Source: Phymorhynchus buccinoides (Eukaryota; Mollusca; Gastropoda; Neogastropoda; Raphitomidae). Taken from it: a stretch of 64,000 nt of DNA. A program made the translations under genes and the position numbers. The notes under the pieces were generated by a model. It made no database searches. It had not been told where the DNA came from and worked only from the letters and a program-made list of their open reading frames with translations. Of the stretch, positions 44,681-57,062 are shown one piece after another (position 1 is the stretch's first letter; every line of letters begins with the position of its first letter). The stretch is taken from positions 30,206,344 through 30,270,343 of the forward strand of contig CM065691.1 in the NCBI GenBank assembly GCA_017654935.2, read 5' to 3'.

Positions 44681-44896
44681 ACTGCCTCATGTGACTCGAT
44701 CAGGTCGTGACGTTTCACCTCATTTGCATACCATGCTGCTCGATCAGTCTGACTCAGTCGGGCCCAGTCAGGTGACAGGGCCGAATAGGGCGGGTTCTAA
44801 ATGTCACTGATCGAGTCAGATGGCTTGTGACCTCTTCTGTGCGGGAAACAAAATTTGGTCAACGTCACGACCTGATCGAGTCATATGAGGCAGTCG
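44681..44896. mobile_element. MITE with about 36-bp inverted repeats
   Basis: Left arm GACTGCCTCATGTGACTCGA then TCAGGTCGTGACGTT; right arm is its near-perfect complement (AACGTCACGACCTGATCGAG then TCATATGAGGCAGTC). 216 bp, non-coding, about 100 bases upstream of the glutaredoxin exon. Confidence 0.8.
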
Positions 44897-45474
44897 CATA
44901 GTCTGTCTCCAGCTTTACAGCTATTTATCGTGAAGGGAAAAGGTTGCTTTACTCTTACTGAACTGTTCTTTTGAGCTGAACATCTATGTGTGGAAACTGA
45001 CGCACAACGTGTTTATCTGGACTAAACTGGGTGGTTTGTGAGAGATGTGACTCCTTGTTATTCTTAGTATAGAGAGCAAGGTAGTGCTACTTATTTAATA
45101 TCACCGAGTAGTTTTATTGCCAGGTTGAAATGCACATGAAAGCCATTCTTTAAACATGCTATACGTTTTTCACTTCCTCGCGATCACGCTTTTAACAAAT
45201 ATTTATGTGTGTAAATTTGTAAATGTATCTTACAATTTACTTTTTAATTAACTATTGATTAAATCAAAGGAAATTTCTTCATTATTTTTTTGACACTTTT
45301 CTTCATGTAGACTACCCATGATTATATGATTGATGGTTTTCATGTACCCATTAAATTACTATAAACCAATTGGTACAATAAACATACTTTCCTAACGTAC
45401 TCATTATTTGTTGATCGTCCTTTTGTTGCTATTGGGGGAAATATGTAAAAAGAAGGGGATGAGAGAGAGAGAGA

Positions 45475-45658
45475 AACATTTGTTTATTGAGGGAAAAGAA
45501 TAAGCACACAATGGGCTTGTTTACATCTTGCCCTCGAAACAAAAGAAGAAAAGCATAATTAAAACTTCAATTAATGAACAAAAGCAACAGGACCCCCCAA
45601 AAGAACCCAACTACACATTCATACACCCATCCACCCTCCCCACCACCAACCTCGCACA

Positions 45659-45752
<94 letters not shown>

Positions 45753-45760
45753 GGAGGGGG
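45475..45760 (-). mobile_element. Retroelement 3' UTR remnant with (GA)n, second copy
   Basis: On minus it reads GAGGGCAAGATGTAAACAAG, GTGTGCTTATTC and CCCTCAATAAA, the same order as 11045-11110. The (GA)n tract at 45664-45750 sits at the same relative place as in the other copy, so the microsatellite is part of this element's structure. Confidence 0.6.
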
Positions 45761-46160
45761 GAAAAGGAGATCGATCCCCAACAAACTGTTATCAGTAAAC
45801 ATGCAATGGACAAGCCTTTTGCTACCCGGGGTACGTACGGAATGGATTGGCTGTCTAACACACCGTTTACTCCACTCGATCCCGAACACATTATCTCTGC
45901 CAGACACTCCGGTGTACCCTATTAATCAGTGTTCTTATTAGTCCATGCGTCTTACCACACGTATAAACCCACACGCGCGTCAAAGCTCACACGCACATGC
46001 GCGCGCACGCATAACATACACGCAGGTAAACCACGCACACGCAATGTTCGCACGTTGAAAGTTAATTTGTACGTCCACTCGGCTGCAAAACAGCACAGAT
46101 GGGACGAACCCCCACAACTGTAAAATAATGTTCGCACGTTACCCCCCCCCCCCCCCTAAG

Positions 46161-46307
46161 GGCCAGCCACACGTCCACTAAAATCGCACGACTGTACGAT
46201 ACGATTCGATCAGGTGGTCTCTAAGAACAAATGTGATTGGCGCATGGAGACCATGTGATCGAATCGTATCGTACAGTCGTCGGATTTTAGTGGACATGTG
46301 GCTGGCC
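46161..46307. mobile_element. Fold-back MITE, 52-bp inverted repeats
   Basis: GGCCAGCCACACGTCCACTA begins the left arm and its complement TAGTGGACATGTGGCTGGCC ends the right arm. Arms of about 52 bases (through ACGATACGATTCGATCA) leave a centre of about 40 bp. 147 bp in all. No clear target duplication; superfamily unknown. Confidence 0.82.
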
Positions 46308-46419
46308 ATTTATGCACATACGTGCACTCATATGTACGTGCACACTGGTTTTTTTACACATATGCTCGCGCACACGCACACAATCAGCGCTGCATGCTCT
46401 TTTTCATTGTTTCCTCTCC

Positions 46420-46450
<31 letters not shown>

Positions 46451-47083
46451 GCACGCACACATAAGCGTAATTGCGCCATACAGAAACATGCAACCTTTAG
46501 CCTTGTGCACATACATTGAATATCGATATGCATAGATGCAATAAGCATGACAGTATTCACTTGTGGGTGGTGTACACACGTGAGGGGTCGTACACGAATG
46601 AGATGTGTACGTGACGAGCGAGTGTGTATGTGCACGAACACACCTGTGCAAAAAGAAGGTCGACAGGTAAAACTGTTGTACATTTTTTTTTTCAAACAAA
46701 AGAATGGTTGCCTTGAACATTCATACAATGCCTTTCAAAATTCAATTACCCGGACAAACATTCCTCATATACAAATAAAGTGTAAAAATAAAATGCCTGG
46801 GTGGAGTCTGAAATGACAGGTAGAATTACAAAGCCTCAATTGTTATGCATAGGCCTACCGGACAGTAGGCCCCTACATACTCGTTTAGTATCTTTTGTGT
46901 GCCACACAGCAACAATAATTTAAAAATAATAAAAAATAAAGAATGGCACAATTTTTGTTGGCGTTGTTATAAACGTCAAGACAATTCTTCAGTATTTCTT
47001 TAGAAATAAGGCCATAAGGCCCCATGCTATTAGGCCTACAATTTAAAATAAGTTAAAAACTAAATAATAAATAAGGGAATGTG

Positions 47084-47087
<4 letters not shown>

Positions 47088-47181
<94 letters not shown>

Positions 47182-47182
47182 A
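47088..47182. repeat. (GA)n microsatellite
   Basis: Nearly pure GA tract bounded by AAAGAG interruptions. No gene nearby. Confidence 0.95.
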
Positions 47183-47520
47183 GGGTGGTGGTGATGGGGA
47201 GTTATTATATAAATCTTATCGGTAACTTTATTGACCTGAAAAAATAAACCTATAATTCCTATCAGTGCCGCCTAAAGCACCAATCCACCTAGCTCTGCGC
47301 TTGTTAAAGGCACGTTTCTCTTTCATTTCATGAGAATAATTTATCAACTTCCAAAAAAACAACCCACACATTTGTTACTCTGAATCAAATATGCGATATG
47401 CCATTTCTTTTCTCAAAATCTGTTTTGTTTCTTTTTATTGTTTGATAATGTGACCCAATGTATCTTTTGTGTGTTGTAACTTGTATCGTCCACACCCCAA
47501 ATAGGGGGTAAAAGGATTAA

Positions 47521-47761
47521 CCCTTTCACTGCCAAAGTCGCATTTTAGCACCACATTGATTTAACACCTATGTCACTAAAAGGCATCAAATTGGGGTCTA
47601 TTATCCAAAGACCCATTTGTCTTAGTTTTGGGAAGTAAGGATAGACCTTATTTTAAATAATATGTCACAAAAGAATCCCCAATTCTGCAGATGGATTTTG
47701 TTCTCTACCCAGGTAGATTTAACGGAAATGTTTGGCTGAAATATGGCTGGCGGTGAAAGGG
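47521..47761 (+). mobile_element. piggyBac-type MITE, complete copy
   Basis: 241 bp between TTAA sites at 47517-47520 and 47762-47765. Ends CCCTTTCACTGCCA and TGGCGGTGAAAGGG. Very similar to 39720 and 61991. Confidence 0.9.
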
Positions 47762-48195
47762 TTAAACTAATCTTGAATCTTTGTCTTTGTTGCAGCGTGT
47801 ATTGGATGAGGGGGGCATATGAATAAAACTCGAACTTCCCCTTTTGGGAGGAAGTTTCAGGGTTTGTTCCTCTGAGCCTTACCTGCACAGAGCTAGGAGG
47901 ATTAGTGCCGTATGAGGTTCTAACAGGAGTTACGTGCCTTTTCACAGAGAGTTCGTTATTCTTTGTCTAACGTATTGTCTTGTTAATCAGACTTAATAAC
48001 GGTGCAGTTGTTCCTTGAAGTTGGCTTTATACACTAATAGCCACAATTAACAAATCCATCCATCCATCATCCGTCAATAATATAAATAAAGTAATAAAAT
48101 TACTTATGAATTAAAATACACAATTTCGTTTTGATATGAATGAAATAAAAGACACAATTTCGTTTTAAAACGATAACGACAACATGCAACAACAA

Positions 48196-48350
48196 CTTTA
48201 ATATCTGTATTGTTATAAATTCGGGACTTTCCTGGTGTTGCACTGCCTCCTGGGCATTGCCTCCAGGATCGCTCCCACCATCTTTATTATCCACCAATGT
48301 CACACATGTGTCTGTTCCAGAGCAGAGAACGCTAAACGGATTTTCATTCA
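48196..48350 (+). repeat. SINE-like family F1 copy
   Basis: Runs ATCTGTATTGTTATAAATTC, TGGTGTTGCACTGCCTCC, GGGCATTGCCTCCAGGATCG, TGTGTCTGTTCCAGAG and ends near ACGCTAAACGG. It is only about 180 bases from an inverted copy at 48527, so the two can pair. Confidence 0.7.
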
Positions 48351-48526
48351 TGCAACAACAACAGGAAGACACGAGAAAAGATATAGAAATAAGATAACAA
48401 AATTCACAGAAGTAGTGTCATCATAACTTCAAGTTTGATCAGTAATGTACAGTGGACAAAACACAAAAAGAAACTGTTATGACAATAATGCTAAGACTAT
48501 TCATAAAGAAAATGAAAGAAGAATGA

Positions 48527-48725
48527 ATGAAAAATAGCGTTTTACGTCCTCTCGGTCTGGAACGGACACATATGGGACATTTGTAGATACAAAGAGGGTG
48601 GGAACGATACTGGAGGCAATGCCCGGAGGCAGTACAACACCAGTAAAGTCCCGAATTTTTAACAATACAGATAAGTGTAGCAGTAACAACGCCTCGGTTA
48701 AACCTCATCGGCTATGGTACCGCCA
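48527..48725 (-). repeat. SINE-like family F1 copy, inverted
   Basis: Reverse-complement copy with the full 5' part (GGCGGTACCATAGCCGATGA on minus) and the 3' end GGACGTAAAACGC. The adjacent GAATGAATGA words may be its tail. Confidence 0.7.
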
Positions 48726-49436
48726 CATTGAGTGATCTGAGAAAATGAAAGAATGAATGAATGGTTTAATTAGTGAAATGATTGGTCAAGTTCGAGACGG
48801 TGCAGGCCCCTACCATGGTTACACACAATACAGTAAAATATGTATTTCATGGGTGCAACTTTTCCTGGTACACAAAGGTTTCCTGTTTTGGAATTTTACC
48901 ACAAAAGGAATTTCCTTTTTTTGTAATTTGTCAAACAAGATCTTTGTGTGTCTTCTGTATTTTTCAAACACTTTAAAATAAGCATTTGTATACATTGTGA
49001 AAGAAGCAAACTAAAATACCTTCATAAATCATTAGTTTTTTCAGCTGCAGGGGGACATTACCCCTAGACCTCGACCTTTCAGGTTTTTTTCATTTTGTGT
49101 AGTTGTACACATGGTATTTTGTTAGTGGGTGATAATAACGGAGCCTGTTATGCACTACATTTTCAACTCTTACAATGTTAATGTATTAGAAATGGCACGG
49201 AGGAAAAGCGAGTATAAACATTTATAATTTCGTCGATATATTCCATTAACCAAATAATGTCATTACTTTTCATAACAAATCAAGTGATCTCTTGGTATGC
49301 ATAAACAGTGAACAGACAATGCTAGTTCGATATAACAGACCATGGATCCACGCAACACGTCCACACCAAACGTCGACTGTGTATATTCCTTCTTCAGCCA
49401 TATATCCGTTCACATTTATCAAAATCATTTCACTTT
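48726..49436. other. No gene recognised
   Basis: AT-rich sequence between repeats, without domain-bearing frames. Confidence 0.4.
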
Positions 49437-49629
49437 CAGGGCTCCCAATCGTTCCGCAAAACAAAGGGTCCCAGGGACTCCTTCACTTACAGCATAGAGG
49501 GTCCTAGAGGCATTGCAAATGCTAAAATGTTTTGTTCTAATGCATCCTTGGGACCCCCTGCACATATAAAGGGTCCTTGAGAATATTAATGCTTCATAGA
49601 CCCCCAAATGGAGGTTCCTGGGAGCCCTG
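49437..49629. mobile_element. Non-autonomous DNA element, CAGGGCTCCC ends, copy 2
   Basis: 193 bp, starts CAGGGCTCCCAATCG and ends CTGGGAGCCCTG. ACTTT immediately precedes (49432-49436) and follows (49630-49634) it, a possible 5-bp target duplication. Internal words (GGGTCCCAGGGACTCCTTC) match copy 1 at 4944. Confidence 0.7.
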
Positions 49630-50396
49630 ACTTTAAAATTTAAACAGTTTAAAAAATCTTGACCAATGGCTCCCCCTCACCTGCGTGCGCATCTCGACCC
49701 TTCCAACGGAAGTGTCGCCATCTTAGTCAGATTTGTGTGTAAACAGCATCGATCTGGCATTTTTCAAACAAAGTTAATGACTAAGATGGCTCATCTACCA
49801 TAATATGGTACGCTCCTTGTGGCCGGATATGACGACACGTGGGTACAAGCCACACCCACGCTATCAAGGTATAGGTGTAATCTCCTAAACACAAACATTT
49901 ATGAAACAAACACACACACTTTTAACAAGTAACCCTCCCTTAAACAACTAACATTTAATAATTTGTTATAATGTTTGTCTTAGTCCAACAGTTTGTCTTA
50001 GTTTGTCTTGTCTTTGTCTTTGTCTTAGGCATTGTTTTCGTTAGTGTCATGTTATTATGTAAATAATGCACACTTTTATGTCAATTACATTCTTTTGTTA
50101 TATATACATATCTGTAACAATAACGTTCGGAATTTTCCTTTTAACCTGTGGTCCTGAAATTTTAATCTAAATTGATGTGGGAGAGCAAGAACAATATTTT
50201 AAAATAACTTTTATCTATCTGTGTTCTATCTTGAAAGACCAACTCTTTTCTGCAAACTAATTGAACAATAAGATCGATTAAAAAAACCACCCAGTCTATC
50301 CCCCCCTTATCCCCATCATTAATATCTCGTATATGCCTGTTTCATGTCAAGAGGACGTAAAACCCTATTTCCAGCACTAAAATAGTTCCACTATAT
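49630..50396. other. No gene recognised
   Basis: Contains TTTGTCTTAG repeats near 49975-50030 and a short GGACGTAAAACCC end at about 50353 that resembles the 3' end of family F1. No exon recognised. Confidence 0.4.
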
Positions 50397-50429
50397 TTGA
50401 CACAATGTTATTACTGTTCAACCGAGAGC

Positions 50430-50825
<396 letters not shown>

Positions 50826-51097
50826 CGAACCAGGGCCAAACCCACGATTAAGCAAAGTCATTAAATAAATATGAAATAGTGAGGCTAAGAGAAAGGATAT
50901 AGTGAAATGAATAAGGGGAAGGAACTTCTCGTAATTAAGTCCCTTTTTACTAAAAAGTTATTTATGGCACCGTTCAATCAATACAGTTTTGAAGGTGGAC
51001 GATGTGACTGACAGGCAAAGAAACACCACATCATAATGACCACACCACAGCACAGCACTGCACTCCACTCCACAACGGCAAACCATCGTGTACTTAC

Positions 51098-51130
51098 AAC
51101 CGAGCCCTCTTCACCATTCTCCTCGCTAGC
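51098..51130 (-). CDS. Possible 33-bp microexon of the GRXCR1-like gene
   Basis: On minus: acceptor GATCTTGCAG, then 33 open bases reading ASEENGEEGSV, then a consensus donor GTAAGTAC. Both ends are phase 0, compatible with the glutaredoxin exon about 6.5 kb downstream. The acidic composition fits the poorly conserved acidic N-terminal region of the family. Short length makes chance possible. Confidence 0.35.
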
Positions 51131-51449
51131 CTGCAAGATCACAGTTTTCTAATTAGGCCAATTGATTGTTATGGACAAGGACAGGTAAGCTTGGGTATGA
51201 CACACCACACACCCCCTCCATCACCACCAACCAGCCCCCAGGAGAACACATTAGAGATAATGATTAAATCTGTCATAATAGGTAAATCGTGATCATGTGT
51301 ACGTACGCGCGCGCGCGCACACACACGCACCCCTATTTCATTTCATTATATCACTTCACAAGCAAAACACTGAGCAAACCGTTGAGTAATTAAAAAAAAA
51401 TCAACAACAAAAACAACAGAGAGGGAGAGGGAGAGGGGGTATCTGCATC

Positions 51450-51590
51450 GTTAAAAAAATCAGGACTTTCCTGGGGGTAGCACACCCTCCGGGCATTGCC
51501 TCCAGGATCGTTCCCACCATCTTATATCTACCAATGTCCCATATGGTGGTTTCAGACCGGAGGGTTTTTTTAAACGGATTTTCACTTCAC
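51450..51590 (+). repeat. SINE-like family F1 copy, 5'-truncated
   Basis: Contains CCGGGCATTGCCTCCAGGAT, TCGTTCCCACCATCTTATAT and CAATGTCCCATATG in family order, ending near TTAAACGG. Confidence 0.7.
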
Positions 51591-51883
51591 ACAGGGAGAG
51601 GAGGGGGGGGGGGGGGGGGGGAAGGGGGGGTAAATGATTAGGCTATCCGCTCGATTCAAGGAAGGGGGAGGTGAATCGGAAGGGATGTCGGTGTAAATAC
51701 AATGAACATTCAGAGAAAAAGGAAAAGAAAAAGAAACATAAAAACGTAAACAATAGTGCTCGAATCCAACCAAAAATAAACCCACAAAGGAAAACATTCC
51801 AAGGCATAGTGACGTAAGAAAGAGAAGCAAAAGGAACAACACATAATCTATGTTATAAAGTAGTACTATGGGGGAGAGGGGGA

Positions 51884-51887
51884 GGGG

Positions 51888-51925
<38 letters not shown>

Positions 51926-51940
51926 GAGAGAGAGAGATAC

Positions 51941-51992
<52 letters not shown>

Positions 51993-52170
51993 CGAGAGAG
52001 AGTGGAGAGAACGAGAGAGAAGGGGGGGTTCGAGTGAGATCGAGAGAGAGAGAGAGAGGGAGAGGAGAGGAGAGGAGAGGAGAGAGAGTTGCTTCCCCTC
52101 TGAGAGAGAGAGAGATGAGGAGAGAGAGAGAGAGAGTCTCTGAGAGAGAGAGGAGAGAGAGAGGAGATGG

Positions 52171-52206
<36 letters not shown>

Positions 52207-52214
52207 GAGAGAGA

Positions 52215-52245
<31 letters not shown>

Positions 52246-52465
52246 GAGCGAGAGAGAGAGAGGAGGGAGCGGAGGAGAGAGATGAGAGAGAGAGAGAGAG
52301 AGAACGAGAGAGAGAGATGCGAAGATCGAGAGAGAGAGAGAGAGAGAAGAGAGAGAGGAGACTTGAGAGAGAGAGAGAGAGAGATGAGAGGAGATAGAGA
52401 GTGAGAGAGAGAGAGAGATACGAGAGATCGAGAGAGAGAGGAGAGAGAGAGAGAGAGAGAGACGG
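51884..52465. repeat. Large interrupted (GA)n region, about 580 bp
   Basis: Purine-only or nearly purine-only plus strand with GGA, GAC, GAT and CGA interruptions. It produces long Leu-Ser-rich open frames on minus (up to 317 codons) and Arg-Glu frames on plus; none is protein-like. Confidence 0.95.
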
Positions 52466-52726
52466 AACAAACTGGCTGACAGACACACAGAGTCCAGAGA
52501 TATACTGAAAGGACAAAATAACGCAGAGATCGCATCTACACAATTCAGGTGAGCAGCCCTCCAGACCTTCATTAGCCATTCCATTCCTTCCTTACAATGA
52601 ACCCCTCATCTAGCCACCCACCCATAACCACAACTCCATTAACGCAATCATGGTCAACGGACTTTATGTTAGTGTCCGCTAGAATGTATGGAAGCGTATA
52701 ACCACACATAGAGGTTTTGAACCCCC

Positions 52727-52746
52727 TCCCCCCCCCCACCCCCCCC

Positions 52747-52784
<38 letters not shown>

Positions 52785-52793
52785 CACTCTAAG

Positions 52794-52836
<43 letters not shown>

Positions 52837-52872
52837 TTTTTTTTTTTGTTTTGACCCCCCCCCCCCCCCCCC
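52727..52872. repeat. Poly-C region with A interruptions
   Basis: C runs at about 52727-52782, 52795-52836 and 52856-52872, broken by CACC, AACACTCTAAG and poly-T. Lengths are unreliable. The minus strand is G-rich and could form quadruplexes. Confidence 0.93.
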
Positions 52873-52911
52873 ACCCCACACACCACACACCTCTAAATCT
52901 TTTTCCCCTTA

Positions 52912-53020
52912 CCCTTTCATCGCCAATGTTGCATTTTAGCACCACAATGGCTTAATACCCATGTCACTAAAAGGCATCAAATAAGGGATGTTATCCAAAG
53001 ACCCTACTTTCTTAATTTAA
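52912..53020 (+). mobile_element. piggyBac-type MITE, truncated
   Basis: Starts CCCTTTCATCGCCAATGTTG and keeps TTTAGCACCACAATGG and ATGTCACTAAAAGGCATCAA, then stops matching near ACTTTCTTAATT. The left flank is CTTA, not TTAA. Confidence 0.75.
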
Positions 53021-53224
53021 CTGAACTACGAGAAAAACTCAATAAGCACAGAAGACAAACTCTATTCTTCTTCTTCTTCTTCTCGCCTCAGGCAGCCAAC
53101 TTCATCAGGCTGTGTATTATCTAATGGTGTGAATCGCTCAGTCAGCAATAGCCTTGAGAAATAACTAAAAATCTTACTACCTGGAGACATCGGCCGTTGT
53201 GACAATTAAAAAACCCAAAACATC

Positions 53225-53520
53225 AATGCTGATTGTAAAGCGCTTTGTGCTCGATAAAAAGCGCTATATAAATATCCTATTATTATTATTATTATTATTA
53301 CTGGAAATAGTAATAGTAATTTAAAATAGTAATAGTAATGTTATTGCTCTCTCTCTCTCTCTGTCTCTCTCTGTGTGTGTCTGTCTCTGTCTCTCTCTCT
53401 CTCTCTCTCTCTGGATAGATTGTAAGACTAGGCGTTGCCTAAAATCTTTATCCTTGGAAAATAAAGTTTAAGTTTTCAAGTTAAGTTTTCAATTTCTCTC
53501 TCTCTCTCTCTCTGTCTCTT
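53225..53520. repeat. AGCGCTATATAA repeat end with (TTA)n, then (CT)n retro tail
   Basis: 53228-53297: TGTAAAGCGCTTTGTGCTCG, AAGCGCTATATAAATA and (TTA)n, the sense 3' end of a dispersed element also at 17085-17190 and 36205-36280. 53347-53412: (CT)n. 53424-53475: GGCGTTGCCTAAAATCTTTA, TCCTTGGAAAATAAAGTTT, then another CT stretch, a sense-orientation retroelement 3' end. Confidence 0.65.
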
Positions 53521-53744
53521 AAAATACAAAAAAAGAAAAAGCTTTTCTGGTCTTTTTAGATAAGCACGCTACCATAAACACACCTTGCATGCATCATCCA
53601 CCCATAAACTTACGGTAGTCATGGTGACACGTGCTCGCTTTATACTTCTACAGAAAATAGTGCTAATGAAATATCGATGGGAGTTTTCTCAGTCCCACAG
53701 CTTTTCGGATAACAAGGATTCTGTTCTACCGCAATAAATAAACT

Positions 53745-54275
53745 AGTTCACGAGATACAGCTTTCAGTTTTCAAGGTCACACTTCAAGGTCAAGATCATC
53801 ATGGCGATAATTTATGCTCGGATGTTTTCTTCTCTAGGGTATAGAGTACCACACACAATCTGAAGCGCTTCTGTTAAGCACAAATGTGGAAAATATGGCT
53901 TAAAACCCAATTTGTAGACCCCTACCACTTTCAAGGCCTACCGATCTCCCGGACCGTGACGTTGACCTTGATCGGTATGCCACCATCACAACGGGCATAA
54001 GCCAAAGTACCTACAAGCCAAATTTGAAGACTCTAACACCAACGGTGTGGGAGTTATGGCCCCTTATAGATTTTCGGTTTTCAAGGTCAAACTTCAAGGT
54101 TAAGGTCAGCACGGTGTTGATTAACGACAGGAAGCTTCCTTTTCAAGCTGTCTACCCCTCTGCCAATTTTAATCAAAATCCAAACAGTAGTTGTTAAGAT
54201 AATCGATACACAGACAGACAGACACACAGACACACACAGACACACAAACCGATCGCAATACAGTACCTCGGCCTC
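53745..54275. repeat. Dispersed repeat family F2, copy 1
   Basis: Landmarks in order: CACGAGATACAGCTT, TTTTCAAGGTCACACTTCAAGG, ATAATTTATGCTCGG, ACAATCTGAAGCGCTTCTG, AAAATATGGCTTAAAACCCA and AGTTATGGCCCCTTATAGAT. The same order occurs at 59925-60415, and fragments at 63140-63230. Many short CAAGGTCA words are internal. Probably a mobile element, class unknown; no coding domain recognised. Confidence 0.7.
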
Positions 54276-54323
54276 TGGCCGGGTAAAAACAACAACACCC
54301 CCCCTCCCAAACTGCATACGGCT

Positions 54324-54611
54324 AAAATTTCGCTATCTAGTACTTTACACCCCCCCCCCCTTCTCGTTCAAAATTTCGCTATCTAGTACTTTACACACAC
54401 CCTTCTCGTTCAAAATTTCGCTATCTAGTACTTCAACCCCCCCCCCCCTCCCCTCCACCCCCTACCACCCGCCCCCCCCCCTACCCCTCCCACCCCCCCC
54501 CCCTTCTCGTTCAAAATTTCGCTATCTAGTACTTTACACCCCCCCCCCCTTCTCGTTCAAAATTTCGCTATCTAGTACTTTACACACACCCTTCTCGTTC
54601 AAAATTTCGCA
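54324..54611. repeat. Tandem repeat, 42-46 bp, with poly-C spacers
   Basis: Units TTTCGCTATCTAGTACTT with TTCTCGTTCAAAA start at about 54324, 54370, 54412, 54513, 54559 and 54601. Units 1-3 and 4-6 form an almost identical higher-order duplicate separated by C-rich sequence. Confidence 0.88.
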
Positions 54612-54823
54612 TTGAAAAATGTCACTAAGAAGCAACATTGTGCCATTGTTTTTTGAAAGGGATAGAGTTTTAGGATCAGCCTAGGATTATTTTCATAAAA
54701 CTAAAGGAAGCAGACTTTGAGATTGAGGGTCGTAAACACGAGGGGGAGTGACTCAGTAAAGTACAAGATTTCATCAAACCTTTTTTTTTTTTTTTTAATA
54801 AATTCAGAGACAGAGAGTATGCT

Positions 54824-54825
<2 letters not shown>

Positions 54826-54910
<85 letters not shown>

Positions 54911-54911
54911 A

Positions 54912-54969
<58 letters not shown>
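54826..54969. repeat. (AT)n followed by (GT)n
   Basis: AT repeats to about 54898, then GT repeats to 54969 with one ATC interruption. Tyr-Ile and Thr-His frames over it are artefacts. Confidence 0.95.
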
Positions 54970-54970
<1 letters not shown>

Positions 54971-55131
54971 ACATGTCTGCGTGTAGTGTGATAATGTCTG
55001 TGCATGTGCAAGCACACAAATTTATTAATTTTGTTTTAAAGTAATCCTGATATGAGCATGAATACGTGTCTACAATCGTTTCTCCAAAGGTCATGCGCCA
55101 ATTTTTTTTTAATAAATAGTAATGTGTTATT

Positions 55132-55132
<1 letters not shown>

Positions 55133-55165
<33 letters not shown>
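55133..55165. repeat. (CT)n microsatellite
   Basis: Short pure CT tract preceded by AATAAATAGTAATGTGTTATTG, again next to an AATAAA word. Confidence 0.9.
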
Positions 55166-55168
<3 letters not shown>

Positions 55169-55334
55169 AGATTTTGTTAAAAGAAAAACTGGCTACATTT
55201 GTGGAGATCCAGTTCTAAAAAGCTTGCTTGTTCCATGGTGCTAGCAGACTATAAATGCAGTTTGAAAAATACGAGTAAAATTATTTGACTCCATTTGGGG
55301 GTAGTCGCGGATTTTTGAGAGAGAAAAAAAACCA

Positions 55335-55640
<306 letters not shown>

Positions 55641-55782
55641 AAGATTCCAATCTGTCCTTGGGACAAAAACTAGACAATCAGGCAACAGACATGGACATAC
55701 ATAATGATGCAAGGCATTAGAGAAAGAAAAGTTTAACGCACACACAACAAAAACACAACAGAGACACCAAACAGCTAACAGT

Positions 55783-55930
<148 letters not shown>

Positions 55931-56003
55931 TCCATCCGTGTGTAATAAAGTTCTTTAGTCTCCAGTCTCTCTCTCTCTCTCTCTTACATATATTTGTTTT
56001 CTT

Positions 56004-56011
<8 letters not shown>

Positions 56012-56071
<60 letters not shown>

Positions 56072-56103
56072 CGAGCACGAGAGAGAGAGAGAGAGAGAGA
56101 GAG
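56012..56103. repeat. (GA)n microsatellite
   Basis: GA tract with GAGCACGAG interruption, flanked on the right by TACATTATTTTTTATATC. Confidence 0.93.
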
Positions 56104-56594
56104 TACATTATTTTTTATATCTCAATAGGGCATTTGCCGCGTGCAGGCGACCTTGAATTTCACTGAGTTGAATTTAGAGAGTTGAATTAGAAAGGTCAGC
56201 GTAACTCGGGCAGAACGAGTGCGGGCAAATTAGTAGTCTAGCATAGAGAACGAACACTCGTGGCAAATGCCCTATTCTGGAGTTTGTTTTAAACCGAGCA
56301 CCAAAAGGCGACGACACACGCGTGATCACAAGAGTTGTAACTCTGCAACCGAGAACAATAGTTGACCAGATAGATATTCGTTCATAATAGATTCTTATCG
56401 CTGTAAACCCCCCAAGTCCACGAGGCCATTTTCATGAAATATTCAACTAACGGCCATTGTTCGCCATTACCAGTGTTTCTATGAACCAATGAAAACGCGC
56501 AACTGTGCGATCGCCACTTTCACTTTCAACGACCTCGTTCCTGTATCATAGTAAAATAAAAGACTGTGTTGCCATTATAAGAGATTTACAACCA

Positions 56595-56654
56595 TGTGTG
56601 TGTGTGTGTGTGTGTGTGTGCGTGCGTGTGTGCGTGCGTGTGTGTGTGCGTGCG

Positions 56655-56686
<32 letters not shown>

Positions 56687-56844
56687 AGAGTGAGAGTTGT
56701 GAGAGTGATGAGAGAGAGAGAGAGAGAGAGATGAGTAGAGAGGAGAGAGAGAGAGACTGTCGGAGAGAAGGAGAGAGAGAGAGAGAGCGAGAACACGGAA
56801 CACGGGACATGTTATTCAGAACAGCCTTTGGCCCCTGTGAAGGG

Positions 56845-56943
<99 letters not shown>

Positions 56944-57030
56944 GTAAAGATGCGGAGAGAGAGAGAGAGAGACTAGAGAGAGAGAGAGAGAGAGAGAGCG
57001 GGAGGGATGGAGAGGAGAGCGAGAGCGGGG

Positions 57031-57062
<32 letters not shown>

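Noticed and set aside
51582..52584. Minus-strand open frames of 237-317 codons rich in Leu and Ser
   Set aside because: They are translations of a (GA)n/(CT)n microsatellite; all three frames are open and low-complexity.
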